Shown here: positions 44,701-54,903 of the stretch, piece after piece
Numbering within the stretch: position 1 is the stretch's first letter
How the letters are laid out: every line of letters starts with the position of its first letter
Assembly: GCF_030317205.1 (NCBI RefSeq)
Contig: NZ_JASZYB010000004.1
Coordinates: 496,001-560,000 of the forward strand
Direction of reading: 5' to 3'
Origin: Variovorax sp. J2L1-78
GTDB lineage: Bacteria; Pseudomonadota; Gammaproteobacteria; Burkholderiales; Burkholderiaceae_C
Length of the DNA stretch: 64,000 nt
Notes under the pieces: generated by a model
Database searches by the model: none
Told to the model about the DNA's origin: nothing
Seen by the model: the letters and a program-made list of their open reading frames with translations, nothing else
Position numbers and translations under genes: made by a program

Positions 44701-46899
44701 GACCCGGTGCAGGACCCGGCCTTCGAACACTACCTGCTGCAGGACCTCGACACGCGCGAACTGCTGCCGCTGACCCCGGCGAGCCGGGGCGCGAGCGCGG
44801 CGCGGCACCGCGTGCGCCACGGCCAGGGCTACAGCGTCTTCGAATGCCTGCACCGCAACATGGTGCTGGAGACCACCTTCTTCGCCGACCGCGACGAGCG
44901 CATGAAGCTCGTGCAGGTGACCGTGCGCAACGAAGGCAGCGGCCGGCGCCGCCTGCGCGCGCTGGCCATGGTCGAGTGGCAGATGGGCGCCGCGCGCGGC
45001 GAGCGCCGCACGGTGCACAGCTGGAAGGCCGACGACCTGCCGGCCGTCTTCGGCCAGCAGCGCGAGTCGAGCGCGGGCTTCGGCGGCAGCACGGCCTTCG
45101 TCGCCCTCGCCGGCATCGACGCGCCGTCGCAATGGACCTGCGAGCGCAGCGAATTCTTCGCCGGCCATGGCGGCATCGAGGTGCCCGACACACTGGGCCA
45201 GCGCGCCGGCAGCGGGCTCGACGCCTGCGCGGCCATCGCGGGCGACTTCACGCTGGAGATCGGCCAGAGCGCGACCTTCAGCTTCATGCTCGGCCACGCC
45301 GACGATGCCGACACCGCGGTGGCGCTCGCACGCCGCTGGCAGGCGCGCGACGTGGCCGAGGCCCTGGCCCAGGCACGCGGCTTCTGGGACGAGCTGCTCG
45401 GGCGGCTGCAGGTGCGCACGCCCGACCCGCTGTTCGATGCGCTGGTCAACCGCTGGCTGATCTACCAGACGCTGGTCTGCCGGCTCTGGTCGAAGGCCGG
45501 CTTCTACCAGGCGGGCGGCGCCTTCGGCTTCCGCGACCAGCTGCAGGACGCGATGGCCTTCGCGCTGACCGACCCGGCACGGCTGCGCGAGCAGATCGTC
45601 GTCAACGCGGCGCGCCAGTTCCCCGAAGGCGACGTGCAGCACTGGTGGCACATGCCCGGCGGCGCCGGTGTGCGCACCCATTTCTCCGACGACCTGCTGT
45701 GGCTGCCCTATGCGGTGGCGCACTACGTCGAGGTGTCGGGCGACGCGAGCCTGCTGGACGACGAGGTGCCCTTCGTCGACGGCCCGGGCATCCCGGACGG
45801 TGCCGAGGACGCCTACTACGCACCGCGCACCAGCGCGCAGAGCGCGAGCGTCTACGAGCACGGCGCGCGCACCATCGACCACAGCCTGGCGGTCGGCATC
45901 CACGGCCTGCCGCTGATGGGCACCGGCGACTGGAACGACGGCATGAACCGCGTCGGCCACGAGGGCCGCGGCGAATCGGTGTGGCTGGCCTGGTTCCTCT
46001 GCAGCGTGGTCGAGCGCTATGCGCCGATCGCCGAAGCGCGCGGCGACGCCGACCGCGCGGAGCGCTGGCGCATCGCGCGGCAGGGCTGGATCCGGGCCCT
46101 GCACGAGGCCGGCTGGGACGGCGCCTGGTTCCGCCGCGCCTTCTTCGACAACGGCGCGCCGCTCGGCTCGGCGATCAACGACGAATGCCGCATCGACCTC
46201 ATCGCGCAGGCCTGGTCGGTGCTGTCGGGCGCGTCCGACGCGGCGCACACGCAGCCCGCGATGGCCGCGATGAAGGCGCAGCTGCACGACGAGCGGGCCG
46301 GCCTGCTGCGCCTGCTGCATCCGCCGCTGGCGCACTCGCCCAACAACCCGGGCTACATCCAGGCCTACCCGCCCGGCGTGCGCGAGAACGGCGGCCAGTA
46401 CTCGCACGCCGCCGTGTGGGCACTGATGGCGCAGGCGCTGTCGGGCGACACCGAAGCCGCGTGGCAGAGCTTCGAGGGCCTGAGCCCGGCGCACCGCGCG
46501 CGCCATCCCGAACGCGGCCCGGCCTACGAGCTCGAGCCCTATGTGATGGCCGGCGACATCTACAGCGCCGCGCCGTACGTCGGCCGCGGCGGCTGGAGCT
46601 GGTACACCGGCTCGGCCGCATGGCTGCATCGCGCCGCGATCGAGACGCTGCTGGGGCTGGTGGTACGCGGCGACCGGCTGTCGATCACGCCGCGCGTGCC
46701 GGCGCACTGGCCGGGCTTCGAGATGACGTTGCGGCTCGGCGGGCGCGTGCTGCGGCTGCAGCATGGCGACGCCCGCACGCAGGGCATCGCGCTGGCGCCG
46801 GGTGCCTGGATCGACTGGCGCGCCTTGCCGATCGGGGGGGGTGCGGGCGCCGCGGATGCGCCCGATGCCGTCTGGCTGTCGGTGAGCGACGGCGGCTGA
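38722..46899 (+). CDS. ndvB: Cyclic beta-1,2-glucan synthase (NdvB/ChvB)
   Basis: Giant inner-membrane enzyme that starts, extends, phosphorolytically trims and cyclises beta-1,2-glucan for the periplasm. It has 2,725 residues against about 2,830 for Agrobacterium ChvB. Membrane segments lie at about 415-437, 448-474, 825-870 and 950-995. A GT84 transferase domain (LTLDSDTG, about 639) lies between them, a glycoamylase-like domain at about 1050-1400, and the GH94 phosphorylase domain at the C-terminus (WWHMPGGAGVRTHFSDDLLW in part, about 2307; GTGDWNDGMNRVG, about 2402). The start is a GTG. The gene is convergent with, and 7 nt from, the exporter gene at 46907, with no terminator between. Confidence 0.95.
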   Translation: MSDTAVLDRLASLSDYARQLLERPHAPVQPPIRAELFGLQRFSQHGRSLARAQPVEAQEHARRNAPFFPRVDENLASLRGAFDYIALISQSGRYVSPAAEWLLDNFHLVEAQLQQIREGVPRSYYARLPKLAEAPLAGLPRVYGIAWAYVAHTDSVLNSELFTAFLDAYQDVDELTLGELWALPTTLRVVLLENLRRVAESIAQNKVARELAHAVWDSAETLSVADLDALFATIRERGLEHSYCTQLWQRLPGERSARPPALVAWTEQHCPHGPALIDRAQTDQAAANLTVGNIITTLRMIGQVEWADLIEPVSRSLRVLRELPSFAEESELTRQQITHAMEQVARISERTERSVAEAVLRLARAGGTPRGPGTGADLTAGYHLFGPGRPALLAALALARTDTAARRPAAAPTRAWRLPTYLGCIALGTALLLALAVHGLHRAGHDERGLATVVALLLMAWPLSEAVIALVHRLVAESTRVQPLPRLDFAAGIPATHRVLVVIPTLLGSFDANEQLAQRLELHWLANREAHAQFALLTDWADAPQPAQPGDDALLDDAIARIAQLNATYPVDAGAPPRFLLLHRPRSWSDTERRWIGWERKRGKLEMLLRLIAAGDADGFLPMAPGLRLADGIAYVLTLDSDTGLPPGTLRELVAIAAHPLNAPQIDPTTQRVVAGFGILQPRVVTPFPTREERSAFHWMFAGQCGLDPYSSGASDIYQDLFGTGSFTGKGLLNVRAVHATLDRRLPDGAVLSHDLIEGSVARCAVVSDLVLIEDHPHHAGVAAARIHRWTRGDWQLLPLMGRAGRFGIDALGLWKMSDNLRRALVVPAAFALLAVAVFTDALPLAWAFGAVAAALALGPLLGALAGLVPTRRAIALRHFFAVGFTELARALAGAAWQFTQLAAQTRLLADATLRALWRLASRRHLLEWTTAAQSQSLARYGLATFVRSGAPVSALCIALAITALWSPHPLAGVLLFGLWALAPAAAWWASRVPAVDHDALPDDQRAYLETLARDTWRFFEHAVSEADHHLPPDNLQLEPEASIAHRTSPTNIGMYLLASCCARDFGWLDDAALAARLAATLDSVDRLAKHRGHLYNWYDTQTLAMLQPAYVSSVDSGNLAGHLLTVAQACRGFAAHAGDATRAELDAIAARCQALCHGMDFRGLYDPKRHLFHIGLRVDDDVLDASYYDLLASESRLLSFLAIAKGDVPRRHWMALGRPFLSVGAQPGLKSWSGSMFEYLMPALVMAEPDDGLLQVANLAAVREQQAFGRAQGLPWGVSESAYFARDHSLAYQYSPFGVPRLALRRTPPTDRVVAPYASAMASLFAPGDAVANLRRLEALGARGDFGFFDAVDFTVSRQPEGEPLTVVRNFMAHHQGMSLVALCNVLRDGAPQRWFGSAPLVQAHAAMLHERTPRQIIRSADPRPPPEPSTADVAPSHQPRLVDPMASGFQPTHLLSNGRYTVALRASGAGVSRWHSFNVTRWRDDPLRDGHGTFFFVRDVGQPALSSLTALPAPGPGWTYRTRFLADQAQFEASGAGLQSRITVLISPEDDTELRTVTLHNSGDTTRTLELVSYFEPVLSNPKADEAHPAFANLFVETRWEPSLRALILSRKPRLHGDAVVVVAHFLASTDAHVLSVDCLADRRAFIGRNHTLATPLLDAQPLDAAGAPVNGLDPIACLRVRLQIAPGATARFTFATTAEEDVDTLLPRIDRYMQPMHVDRAMRMAATLAQVRLRDLAIDPVKTRALQDLTTILTYTTPRVMSDRGPVDLRQIWRFGISGDKPIVLVRIHSMIGIGLVNTLLRAQPWWGFGGVACDLVVLNGEPGSYLMPLQREIEGVRSRVGQETQNSFPRNDAAGFFLLRDAEVAPSEKAALATLARAVFNADGRTLDAQVAALREAAVPTASTAAVPHTPLARPPPPAQIDDSAQAPQGRFDAASGEFRFEVDLNRRTPKPWVNVIANAGFGFQVSESGTGYTWAVNSRMHQLTPWSNDPVQDPAFEHYLLQDLDTRELLPLTPASRGASAARHRVRHGQGYSVFECLHRNMVLETTFFADRDERMKLVQVTVRNEGSGRRRLRALAMVEWQMGAARGERRTVHSWKADDLPAVFGQQRESSAGFGGSTAFVALAGIDAPSQWTCERSEFFAGHGGIEVPDTLGQRAGSGLDACAAIAGDFTLEIGQSATFSFMLGHADDADTAVALARRWQARDVAEALAQARGFWDELLGRLQVRTPDPLFDALVNRWLIYQTLVCRLWSKAGFYQAGGAFGFRDQLQDAMAFALTDPARLREQIVVNAARQFPEGDVQHWWHMPGGAGVRTHFSDDLLWLPYAVAHYVEVSGDASLLDDEVPFVDGPGIPDGAEDAYYAPRTSAQSASVYEHGARTIDHSLAVGIHGLPLMGTGDWNDGMNRVGHEGRGESVWLAWFLCSVVERYAPIAEARGDADRAERWRIARQGWIRALHEAGWDGAWFRRAFFDNGAPLGSAINDECRIDLIAQAWSVLSGASDAAHTQPAMAAMKAQLHDERAGLLRLLHPPLAHSPNNPGYIQAYPPGVRENGGQYSHAAVWALMAQALSGDTEAAWQSFEGLSPAHRARHPERGPAYELEPYVMAGDIYSAAPYVGRGGWSWYTGSAAWLHRAAIETLLGLVVRGDRLSITPRVPAHWPGFEMTLRLGGRVLRLQHGDARTQGIALAPGAWIDWRALPIGGGAGAADAPDAVWLSVSDGG

Positions 46900-46906
46900 C
46901 GCCGCG

Positions 46907-48157
46907 TCAATCCCCCAGCAGCTCCCCGATCGGCTGCAGGTCTTCCACGCGGTCGCAGATAGATTTCACGATCATCATGATCGGGATGCCCAGCAGCAGG
47001 CCCCAGATGCCCCAGATCCAACCCCAGAAAATCACGCCGATGAACACCGCCACGGGGTTCATGCGGCTGGTGCGGCTGGTGAGCCAGGGCACCAGCAGGT
47101 TGCCCACCAGCGTGTGGATGAGCAGCGAGGTGCCGCCGATCAGCAACGCCATTTCGACGCCGTTGAACTGCAGGAAGGCGACCAGCGCCGAGGCGCCCAT
47201 GACGATGATCGAGCCGACGTAGGGAATCAGGTTGGTGACGGCCGCCAGGATGCCCCACACGGCGGCGTTCTCCAGGCCCAGCGCCCAGAAGGCCAGGCCA
47301 GTGATCACGCCAACCAGCGCGCTGCTGCCGATCTGCACCAGCAGGTAGCGCTCGATGTGGCTGGTGACGTCGTCGAGCACATGCACCGTGATCTTCTTCT
47401 TCTCGAGGCTGTGGCCGGTGATCTTGACCAGCTTGCGCCGGAAGGTGGTGCCCGAACACAGCGCGAAGAAGGTGAGGAAGGCCACCAGCGTGAGTTGCCC
47501 CGCCGCGGTGACTAGCCCGACTGTGCCGCTCCAGAGGTAGTCGCGCACATTGAACGGCGGGCGCTCGACGATCACGCGCTGCACGCCGCGGCGCGCCGCC
47601 GGCGCCGCAGCCGCGGCCTGCTCGAGTTGCGCGGCCGCCAGCTGCACGGTGTCGAGCGCGCTGGCGTTGTCGCGCGGCCCGCGGGTGACGGCCAGGCGCA
47701 GCTTCTGCGCGGCGACCGGCAGCGAGTCGACCAGCTGCGCCGCGCTGCCCGAGAGCGAATAGCCGGTCCAGCCGAAGGCGCCGCCGATGCCCAGCAGGAT
47801 GAGCGCGGCGCCCAGCGCGCGGGGCAGATGCCAGCGCTCCAGGCGGTCGACCAGCGGCGACAGCGCATAGGTGCTGATCAGGCTCAGCATCAGCGGGATG
47901 AAGACCGCCTGCGCCCAGTGCAGCGCGAAGATGGCGCCCAGCACGGCCACCACCACCAGCGACGCGCTGCGCACGTCCACCGGCATCTGCAGCAGCACGC
48001 GCTCGCGCTCTTCCTTCACGGCCTCGGCCATGGCCAGCGCCTTCAGTTCGCGGCGCTCCCCGTCGGTGGCACCGTCCGGTTCCCGCCCGGGGACGGGGGG
48101 CACGACCGGGACCTCGGAGGGTTCGATGTCCGGCAGCGGAGCGACGGTCGTGTTCAT
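46907..48157 (-). CDS. AI-2E family transporter (PerM/YdiK-like)
   Basis: A 416-residue polytopic membrane protein of the AI-2E exporter superfamily. Two helices near 65-110 are followed by a soluble helical region (about 150-215) and a block of five or six helices to the end. PYVGSIIVMGASALVAF and GLLLGIPIMMIVKSICDRVE are family signatures. The N-terminal 60 residues are Pro/Glu-rich. Its start overlaps the stop of the response-regulator gene by ATGA, so it is co-translated with it. Substrates in this family are mostly unproven, so autoinducer-2 export should not be assumed. Confidence 0.88.
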   Translation of the reverse strand: MNTTVAPLPDIEPSEVPVVPPVPGREPDGATDGERRELKALAMAEAVKEERERVLLQMPVDVRSASLVVVAVLGAIFALHWAQAVFIPLMLSLISTYALSPLVDRLERWHLPRALGAALILLGIGGAFGWTGYSLSGSAAQLVDSLPVAAQKLRLAVTRGPRDNASALDTVQLAAAQLEQAAAAAPAARRGVQRVIVERPPFNVRDYLWSGTVGLVTAAGQLTLVAFLTFFALCSGTTFRRKLVKITGHSLEKKKITVHVLDDVTSHIERYLLVQIGSSALVGVITGLAFWALGLENAAVWGILAAVTNLIPYVGSIIVMGASALVAFLQFNGVEMALLIGGTSLLIHTLVGNLLVPWLTSRTSRMNPVAVFIGVIFWGWIWGIWGLLLGIPIMMIVKSICDRVEDLQPIGELLGD

Positions 48158-48906
48158 GATGCAGATTCCTTCAAGGCTTCCCGGACCCCGGCCAGCTGGC
48201 GCCGCGACACGACCACCGGCTCGGGCACGCCTTCCAGCCGCAGCGCCCAGCCCTCGGCCTCCTCGCCGTCGTCGTACTTCTCCAGCGCGCGGATCGCGGC
48301 CCGCGCCACCAGCGCGTTGCGGTGCACGCGCACGAAGCGCTTCGGGTAGCGTTCCTCGAACTCGGCCAGCGATCCGTCCAGGATGTGGCTGCGCGTCGCG
48401 GTGCGCACCGTGAGGTACTTGAACTCGGACTTGAGGTAGAGCACCTCGGCCAGCGGCACGCGCTCGGTGCGGCCGCGGTCCTGGATCAGCAGGTGCTCCG
48501 CTGGCGGCGCATCGGCCGCCGCGCCGCGCCGGTCCTTGAGATGACGCTCGGCCTTCTGCAGCGCCTGTTGCAGCCGCTCGACGCGCACGGGTTTCGTCAA
48601 ATAGTCGACGGCGTCCAGCTCGAAGGCCGTCACGGCGTGCGCCGCGTGCGCGGTGACGAACACGATGGCCGGCGCATCCGGCCTGCCGTGCAGCAGACGC
48701 GCGAGTTCAACGCCGTCCATGCCGGGCATGTGGATGTCGAGCAGCACCAGGTCGAGCGCCAGGCGGTCCAGGTGCTGCAGCGCCTGCTCGGCGTGCGACG
48801 CCTCGGCGATCACCTCGGCCGCGGGCGCGTTGCAGTCGCCCAGCAACGTTCGAAGGCGCGACCGCGCCAGGGCCTCGTCGTCGACGATCAATGTCTTGAG
48901 CTTCAT
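48154..48906 (-). CDS. LytTR response regulator (AlgR/LytR type)
   Basis: A 250-residue two-component regulator. The receiver domain has the acidic pair VDDE (9-11), the phospho-acceptor Asp57 (LDIHMPGMDG) and the Lys in DYLTKPVR. The C-terminal LytTR DNA-binding domain spans about 140-245 (YLKSEFKYLTVRT, KRFVRVHRNALV). Together with the kinase upstream and argH it recalls the Pseudomonas argH-fimS(algZ)-algR order. It is coupled to the exporter gene downstream. Target genes are unknown. Confidence 0.93.
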   Translation of the reverse strand: MKLKTLIVDDEALARSRLRTLLGDCNAPAAEVIAEASHAEQALQHLDRLALDLVLLDIHMPGMDGVELARLLHGRPDAPAIVFVTAHAAHAVTAFELDAVDYLTKPVRVERLQQALQKAERHLKDRRGAAADAPPAEHLLIQDRGRTERVPLAEVLYLKSEFKYLTVRTATRSHILDGSLAEFEERYPKRFVRVHRNALVARAAIRALEKYDDGEEAEGWALRLEGVPEPVVVSRRQLAGVREALKESAS

Positions 48907-48934
48907 CGGCCTCCTCCTCGCTGTCTGGTGGCTC

Positions 48935-50029
48935 TTACGAGCCGACGGGGATCACGATCCGCACGCGGTAGTTCTTCTGCTCGAGCCCGGCGCTGAACTG
49001 CGCCTGCATGTCGTGCAGCAGGCGCAGCCGGTCGCGCACGTTCGCCAGCGCGATGCCGTGGCCGCGCGGCAGCGGCTCGTCGGCCCAGCGCAGCGGCGGC
49101 AGGCTGTTGACCACTTCGATCACCACCATGCCGCCGCGCCGCTCGGTACGGATGCGCAGCTTGGCACCCTCGGGGCTGGGTTCCACGCCGTGCTTGACCG
49201 CGTTCTCCACCAGCGGCTGCAGCAGGAGCGGCGGCAGGCGCGCCGTGTTGGCGCTCGGGTCGATGTCCCAGCGGATGCGCAGCCGGTCGCCGAAGCGCAC
49301 CTGCTCGATCGCCAGGTAGCGCTCGGCCAGCGCGATCTCGTCGGCCAGCGTGACCGATTCGTCCGGGTCGGCCAGCGCGCGGCGGAACAGTTCGCTCAGG
49401 TCCTCCAGCATGGCCTCGGCCTTGGCCGGTTCCTCGCGCACCAGGGCGATCGCGCTGTTGAGGGTGTTGAAAAGGAAGTGCGGCCGGATGCGGGCCTGCA
49501 GTTCTTCCAGCCGCGCCGTCATGGCGGCCGGCGTCTGGCCGCGGGCGCGCAGCACCAGGGCGGCCATGATCACGGCTGCGAACATCGCGCCGGCGGCCGC
49601 ACTGGCGACCCAGGGCGCCGTCGCCACCACGCCGGTGAGCCAGAGCAAGGCACAGCCATAGAGCGCCGACAGCGCGCCCAGCGTGGCGCCCGCCGCGTAC
49701 TGCGCGGGGCGCGACAGGCGGGCCAGGATCTTCTTGAGGGCACAGGCCGCCACCAGCCAGAGCAGCGTGGCGGGCAAGGCACCGCCGGTGACCGTCGCGG
49801 CCAGCACCAGCCACTCGCCGGGCGTGGCGCCGACGAAGAGCGTCGTGACCGCCACCACGGCTTCCACCAGCAGCACGGCACGCAGCACCACCCCGATCTG
49901 GCAGGCGTCGAACAGCCCCCCCGTTCCGGCGAGCGAAGGCCCGCGGACCGAAGACCGCGCAGGCGACGAAGGGGTGGCCGATAAAATCGACGGGTTGCGC
50001 ATCACAGACACATCGGGTAACCGAACCAT
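48935..50029 (-). CDS. Sensor histidine kinase (AlgZ/FimS, LytS-type HisKA_7TM-less family)
   Basis: A kinase of the His_kinase (LytS/YehU) type with four membrane helices (about 45-165) and no periplasmic sensor domain. The phospho-acceptor is in IRPHFLFNTLNS. The ATP-binding region has LQPLVENAVKHGVEP and GHGIALANVRDRL. It has 364 residues from the ATG at 50027-50029, which has AAGG 6 nt upstream; an ATG 9 codons later (50002) is possible. It is 28 nt ahead of the response regulator and divergent from argH with only 22 nt between, so the promoters overlap. Confidence 0.9.
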   Translation of the reverse strand: MVRLPDVSVMRNPSILSATPSSPARSSVRGPSLAGTGGLFDACQIGVVLRAVLLVEAVVAVTTLFVGATPGEWLVLAATVTGGALPATLLWLVAACALKKILARLSRPAQYAAGATLGALSALYGCALLWLTGVVATAPWVASAAAGAMFAAVIMAALVLRARGQTPAAMTARLEELQARIRPHFLFNTLNSAIALVREEPAKAEAMLEDLSELFRRALADPDESVTLADEIALAERYLAIEQVRFGDRLRIRWDIDPSANTARLPPLLLQPLVENAVKHGVEPSPEGAKLRIRTERRGGMVVIEVVNSLPPLRWADEPLPRGHGIALANVRDRLRLLHDMQAQFSAGLEQKNYRVRIVIPVGS

Positions 50030-50051
50030 TATTGCCTTGCCAAGGCCTCCC

Positions 50052-51449
<1,398 letters not shown>

Positions 51450-51497
51450 GCGCGGAAAGGAGGAGCGCGCCCCCGGGGCCCTTTCGTCCGCACCAGT

Positions 51498-51535
51498 TCA
51501 CATTTGTGACTTTTTTTGGTGTTTACGCGTATATC
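51498..51535 (+). promoter_or_regulatory. Candidate promoter with inverted repeat for the GT2-uxs-ugd genes
   Basis: GTGACT (51506-51511) and TATATC (51530-51535) form a plausible -35/-10 pair with an 18-nt, T-rich spacer. A perfect inverted repeat, TCACA-tt-TGTGA (51498-51509), overlaps the -35. Its half-sites are in the opposite order to a CRP site. The rest of the 201-nt gap before 51651 has nothing else I can name. Confidence 0.35.
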
Positions 51536-51650
51536 CAACCCTGTCCAATCGGACTATGCAGGCCGAAATGTAAGACCTTGGTGCTAAAGTTTGGCGTTCC
51601 TCCACTCCTCGCGCAGGCTCGTTCCTTGAGCCGCGCGATGCCCCGTACCC

Positions 51651-52493
51651 ATGGAACCTTCCCGTTGCGTCGTCGTCATCCTGACCTTCAACTCCGCCGA
51701 GATCATCCCGGAGACCGTGGCGCAGGCGCTGAAGGTGAGCCCGCGGGTCTTCGCCGTCGACTCCTTTTCCAAGGACGGCAGCCCTGAGTTGCTCGAGGCG
51801 CTGGGCTGCACCGTGGTGCAGCGTGCCTTCAGCAACTACAGCGACCAGCGCAACTGGGCCATCTCGCAGGTGGAGAAGGACTTCGAGTGGCAGTTGCACC
51901 TGGACGCCGACGAGGTGCTCGACGACCGCGCCGTGGAGGAAATCCGCGCCCTGATGGCCGGCACGCCCGACCATGACGCCTACATGCTGCGGCGACGCGA
52001 CTATTTCATGGGCAAGATGCTGCGCTTCAGCGGTGTCAACCCCTGGCACCTGCGCCTGTTCCGCTCCGGCAAGGGGCGCTGCGAAGCCCGCCTCTACGAC
52101 CAGCATTTCATCAGCCCCAGCAAATCGGCGCGCCTCACGGGCTTCATGCACGACAAGAACTCCGCCAAGCTGGCCGACTGGATCGCGAGCCACAACCGCT
52201 GGACCGACGCCGAGGCGAAGGAAAAGCTCGGCCCGCGCAACCTGGGCGGCGAAGGCGTCCTGCAGCCCCGCCTGCTCGGCGGCGCGCGCGAGCGCACCCG
52301 TTTTCTGAAAGAGCTCTACTACAAGCTGCCCACAGGTACCCGTGCGCTGAGCTACTTCATCTACCGCTACGTGTTCCGGCTCGGCTTCCTCGATGGCACG
52401 ATCGGCTTCTACTTCGCGTTCTTCCAGGCCCTGTGGTTCCGCATGCTGGTGGATGCGAAGATGTACGAGCAGCGCATGCAGCGCACGCCCTGA
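51651..52493 (+). CDS. GT2 family glycosyltransferase (WaaE/KdtX-like)
   Basis: A 280-residue GT-A transferase with VVVILTFNSAEIIPET at the N-terminus and the metal-binding DxD in LHLDADEVLDD (about 82-86). It resembles the WaaE/KdtX group that adds sugars to lipopolysaccharide core, but the acceptor is not certain. The C-terminus has a membrane-associating hydrophobic stretch (GFYFAFFQALWF). It is 33 nt ahead of the UDP-xylose synthase gene, suggesting it uses a sugar made by the next two enzymes. Confidence 0.8.
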   Translation: MEPSRCVVVILTFNSAEIIPETVAQALKVSPRVFAVDSFSKDGSPELLEALGCTVVQRAFSNYSDQRNWAISQVEKDFEWQLHLDADEVLDDRAVEEIRALMAGTPDHDAYMLRRRDYFMGKMLRFSGVNPWHLRLFRSGKGRCEARLYDQHFISPSKSARLTGFMHDKNSAKLADWIASHNRWTDAEAKEKLGPRNLGGEGVLQPRLLGGARERTRFLKELYYKLPTGTRALSYFIYRYVFRLGFLDGTIGFYFAFFQALWFRMLVDAKMYEQRMQRTP

Positions 52494-52526
52494 TTTCCTT
52501 TTTCCCCTTTTGGAGTGACTTCGCCC

Positions 52527-53498
<972 letters not shown>

Positions 53499-53505
53499 CA
53501 CCCTC

Positions 53506-54885
53506 ATGAACGTCTCGATCATCGGCACCGGCTACGTCGGCCTCGTCACCGGCGCCTGCCTGGCGGACATCGGCAACCACGTCTTCTGCCTGGACGTCGA
53601 CCCGCGCAAGATCGCCATCCTCAAGGACGGCGGCATCCCCATCTACGAACCGGGCCTCGAGGGTGTGGTCCAGTCGAACGTCGAGGCCGGCCGGCTCGAC
53701 TTCTCGACCGACATCCAGGCCTCGGTGGCGCACGGCGACATCCAGTTCATCGCGGTGGGCACGCCGCCCGACGAGGACGGCAGCGCCGACCTGCAGTACG
53801 TGCTGGCCGCGGCCCGCAACATCGGCCGCTACATGGAGAGCTTCAAGGTGGTGGTCGACAAGTCGACCGTGCCGGTGGGCACCGCCGACAAGGTGACGGC
53901 CGTCATCCAGGAAGAGCTCGACAAGCGCGGCCGCGGCGACCTCGGCTTCTCGGTGGTGAGCAACCCCGAATTCCTGAAGGAAGGCGCGGCGGTCGACGAC
54001 TTCATGCGCCCCGACCGCATCGTGATCGGCGTGTCCGGCGACGACAACGGCCGCCGTGCCCTGGCGTCCATGCGCGAGCTGTACGCGCCCTTCAACCGCA
54101 ACCATGAACGCACCCGCGTGATGGACGTGCGCTCGGCCGAGTTCACCAAGTACGCGGCCAACGCGATGCTGGCGACCCGCATCAGCTTCATGAACGAGCT
54201 GGCCAACCTGGCCGACCGCGTGGGCGCCGACATCGAGGCGGTGCGCCAGGGCATCGGCTCCGACCCGCGCATCGGCTACAGCTTCCTGTACGCCGGCACC
54301 GGCTACGGCGGCAGTTGCTTCCCGAAGGACATCCAGGCCCTGACCCGCATCGCGCGCGAGAACGGCCAGACCCTGCGCGTGCTGGAATCGGTCGAGGCGG
54401 TCAACGACGAACAGAAGACCGTGCTGACCGACAAGGTCTTCGCGCGCTTCGGCAAAGACCTGAGCCAGCACTGCTTTGCGCTGTGGGGCCTGGCCTTCAA
54501 GCCCAACACCGACGACATGCGCGAGGCCCCGAGCCGCGTGGTCATCAGCGCGCTGCTGCGCGCCGGTGCGCGCATCGTGGCGCACGACCCGATCGCGGTC
54601 GAGGAAACCCGACGCGTGCTCGCACTCGACTTCGCCGATGCGCCGCAGCTGCTCGACCGGATCAGCTACGCCAAGTCGCCGATGGCCGCAGTGGAAGGCG
54701 CGGACGCGCTCATCATCGTGACCGAGTGGAAGGCCTACCGCAGCCCGAACCTCGAGCGGCTGAAGACGACGATGAAGTCGCCGGTGGTGTTCGACGGCCG
54801 CAACCTCTACGAGCCGGCCATCATGACGTCGGCCGGCGTGATCTACCACGGCATCGGCCGCAACAGCCTGCACGCCGCCGGCTGA
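53506..54885 (+). CDS. ugd: UDP-glucose 6-dehydrogenase
   Basis: Oxidises UDP-glucose to UDP-glucuronate with two NAD+. It has 459 residues with the N-terminal NAD motif IIGTGYVGLVTG, VVDKSTVPVGT, PEFLKEGAA, and the catalytic Cys271 in GYGGSCFPKD. It forms an operon with the UXS gene (7-nt gap), so the pair makes UDP-xylose from UDP-glucose. The rhomboid gene starts 18 nt downstream. Confidence 0.96.
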   Translation: MNVSIIGTGYVGLVTGACLADIGNHVFCLDVDPRKIAILKDGGIPIYEPGLEGVVQSNVEAGRLDFSTDIQASVAHGDIQFIAVGTPPDEDGSADLQYVLAAARNIGRYMESFKVVVDKSTVPVGTADKVTAVIQEELDKRGRGDLGFSVVSNPEFLKEGAAVDDFMRPDRIVIGVSGDDNGRRALASMRELYAPFNRNHERTRVMDVRSAEFTKYAANAMLATRISFMNELANLADRVGADIEAVRQGIGSDPRIGYSFLYAGTGYGGSCFPKDIQALTRIARENGQTLRVLESVEAVNDEQKTVLTDKVFARFGKDLSQHCFALWGLAFKPNTDDMREAPSRVVISALLRAGARIVAHDPIAVEETRRVLALDFADAPQLLDRISYAKSPMAAVEGADALIIVTEWKAYRSPNLERLKTTMKSPVVFDGRNLYEPAIMTSAGVIYHGIGRNSLHAAG

Positions 54886-54903
54886 CCGGGCCGCGGGCGC
54901 GCC

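Noticed and set aside
38374..46764. An open frame of about 2,800 codons on the strand opposite the glucan synthase gene.
   Set aside because: It is an antisense shadow caused by GC-rich codon use; the product is a low-complexity Arg/Ala/Gly string without family motifs, while the plus strand has clear catalytic motifs throughout.
51498..51509. TCACATTTGTGA considered as a CRP/FNR site.
   Set aside because: CRP sites read TGTGA-N6-TCACA; here the half-sites are in the reverse order with a 2-nt centre. It was kept only as an unnamed inverted repeat.
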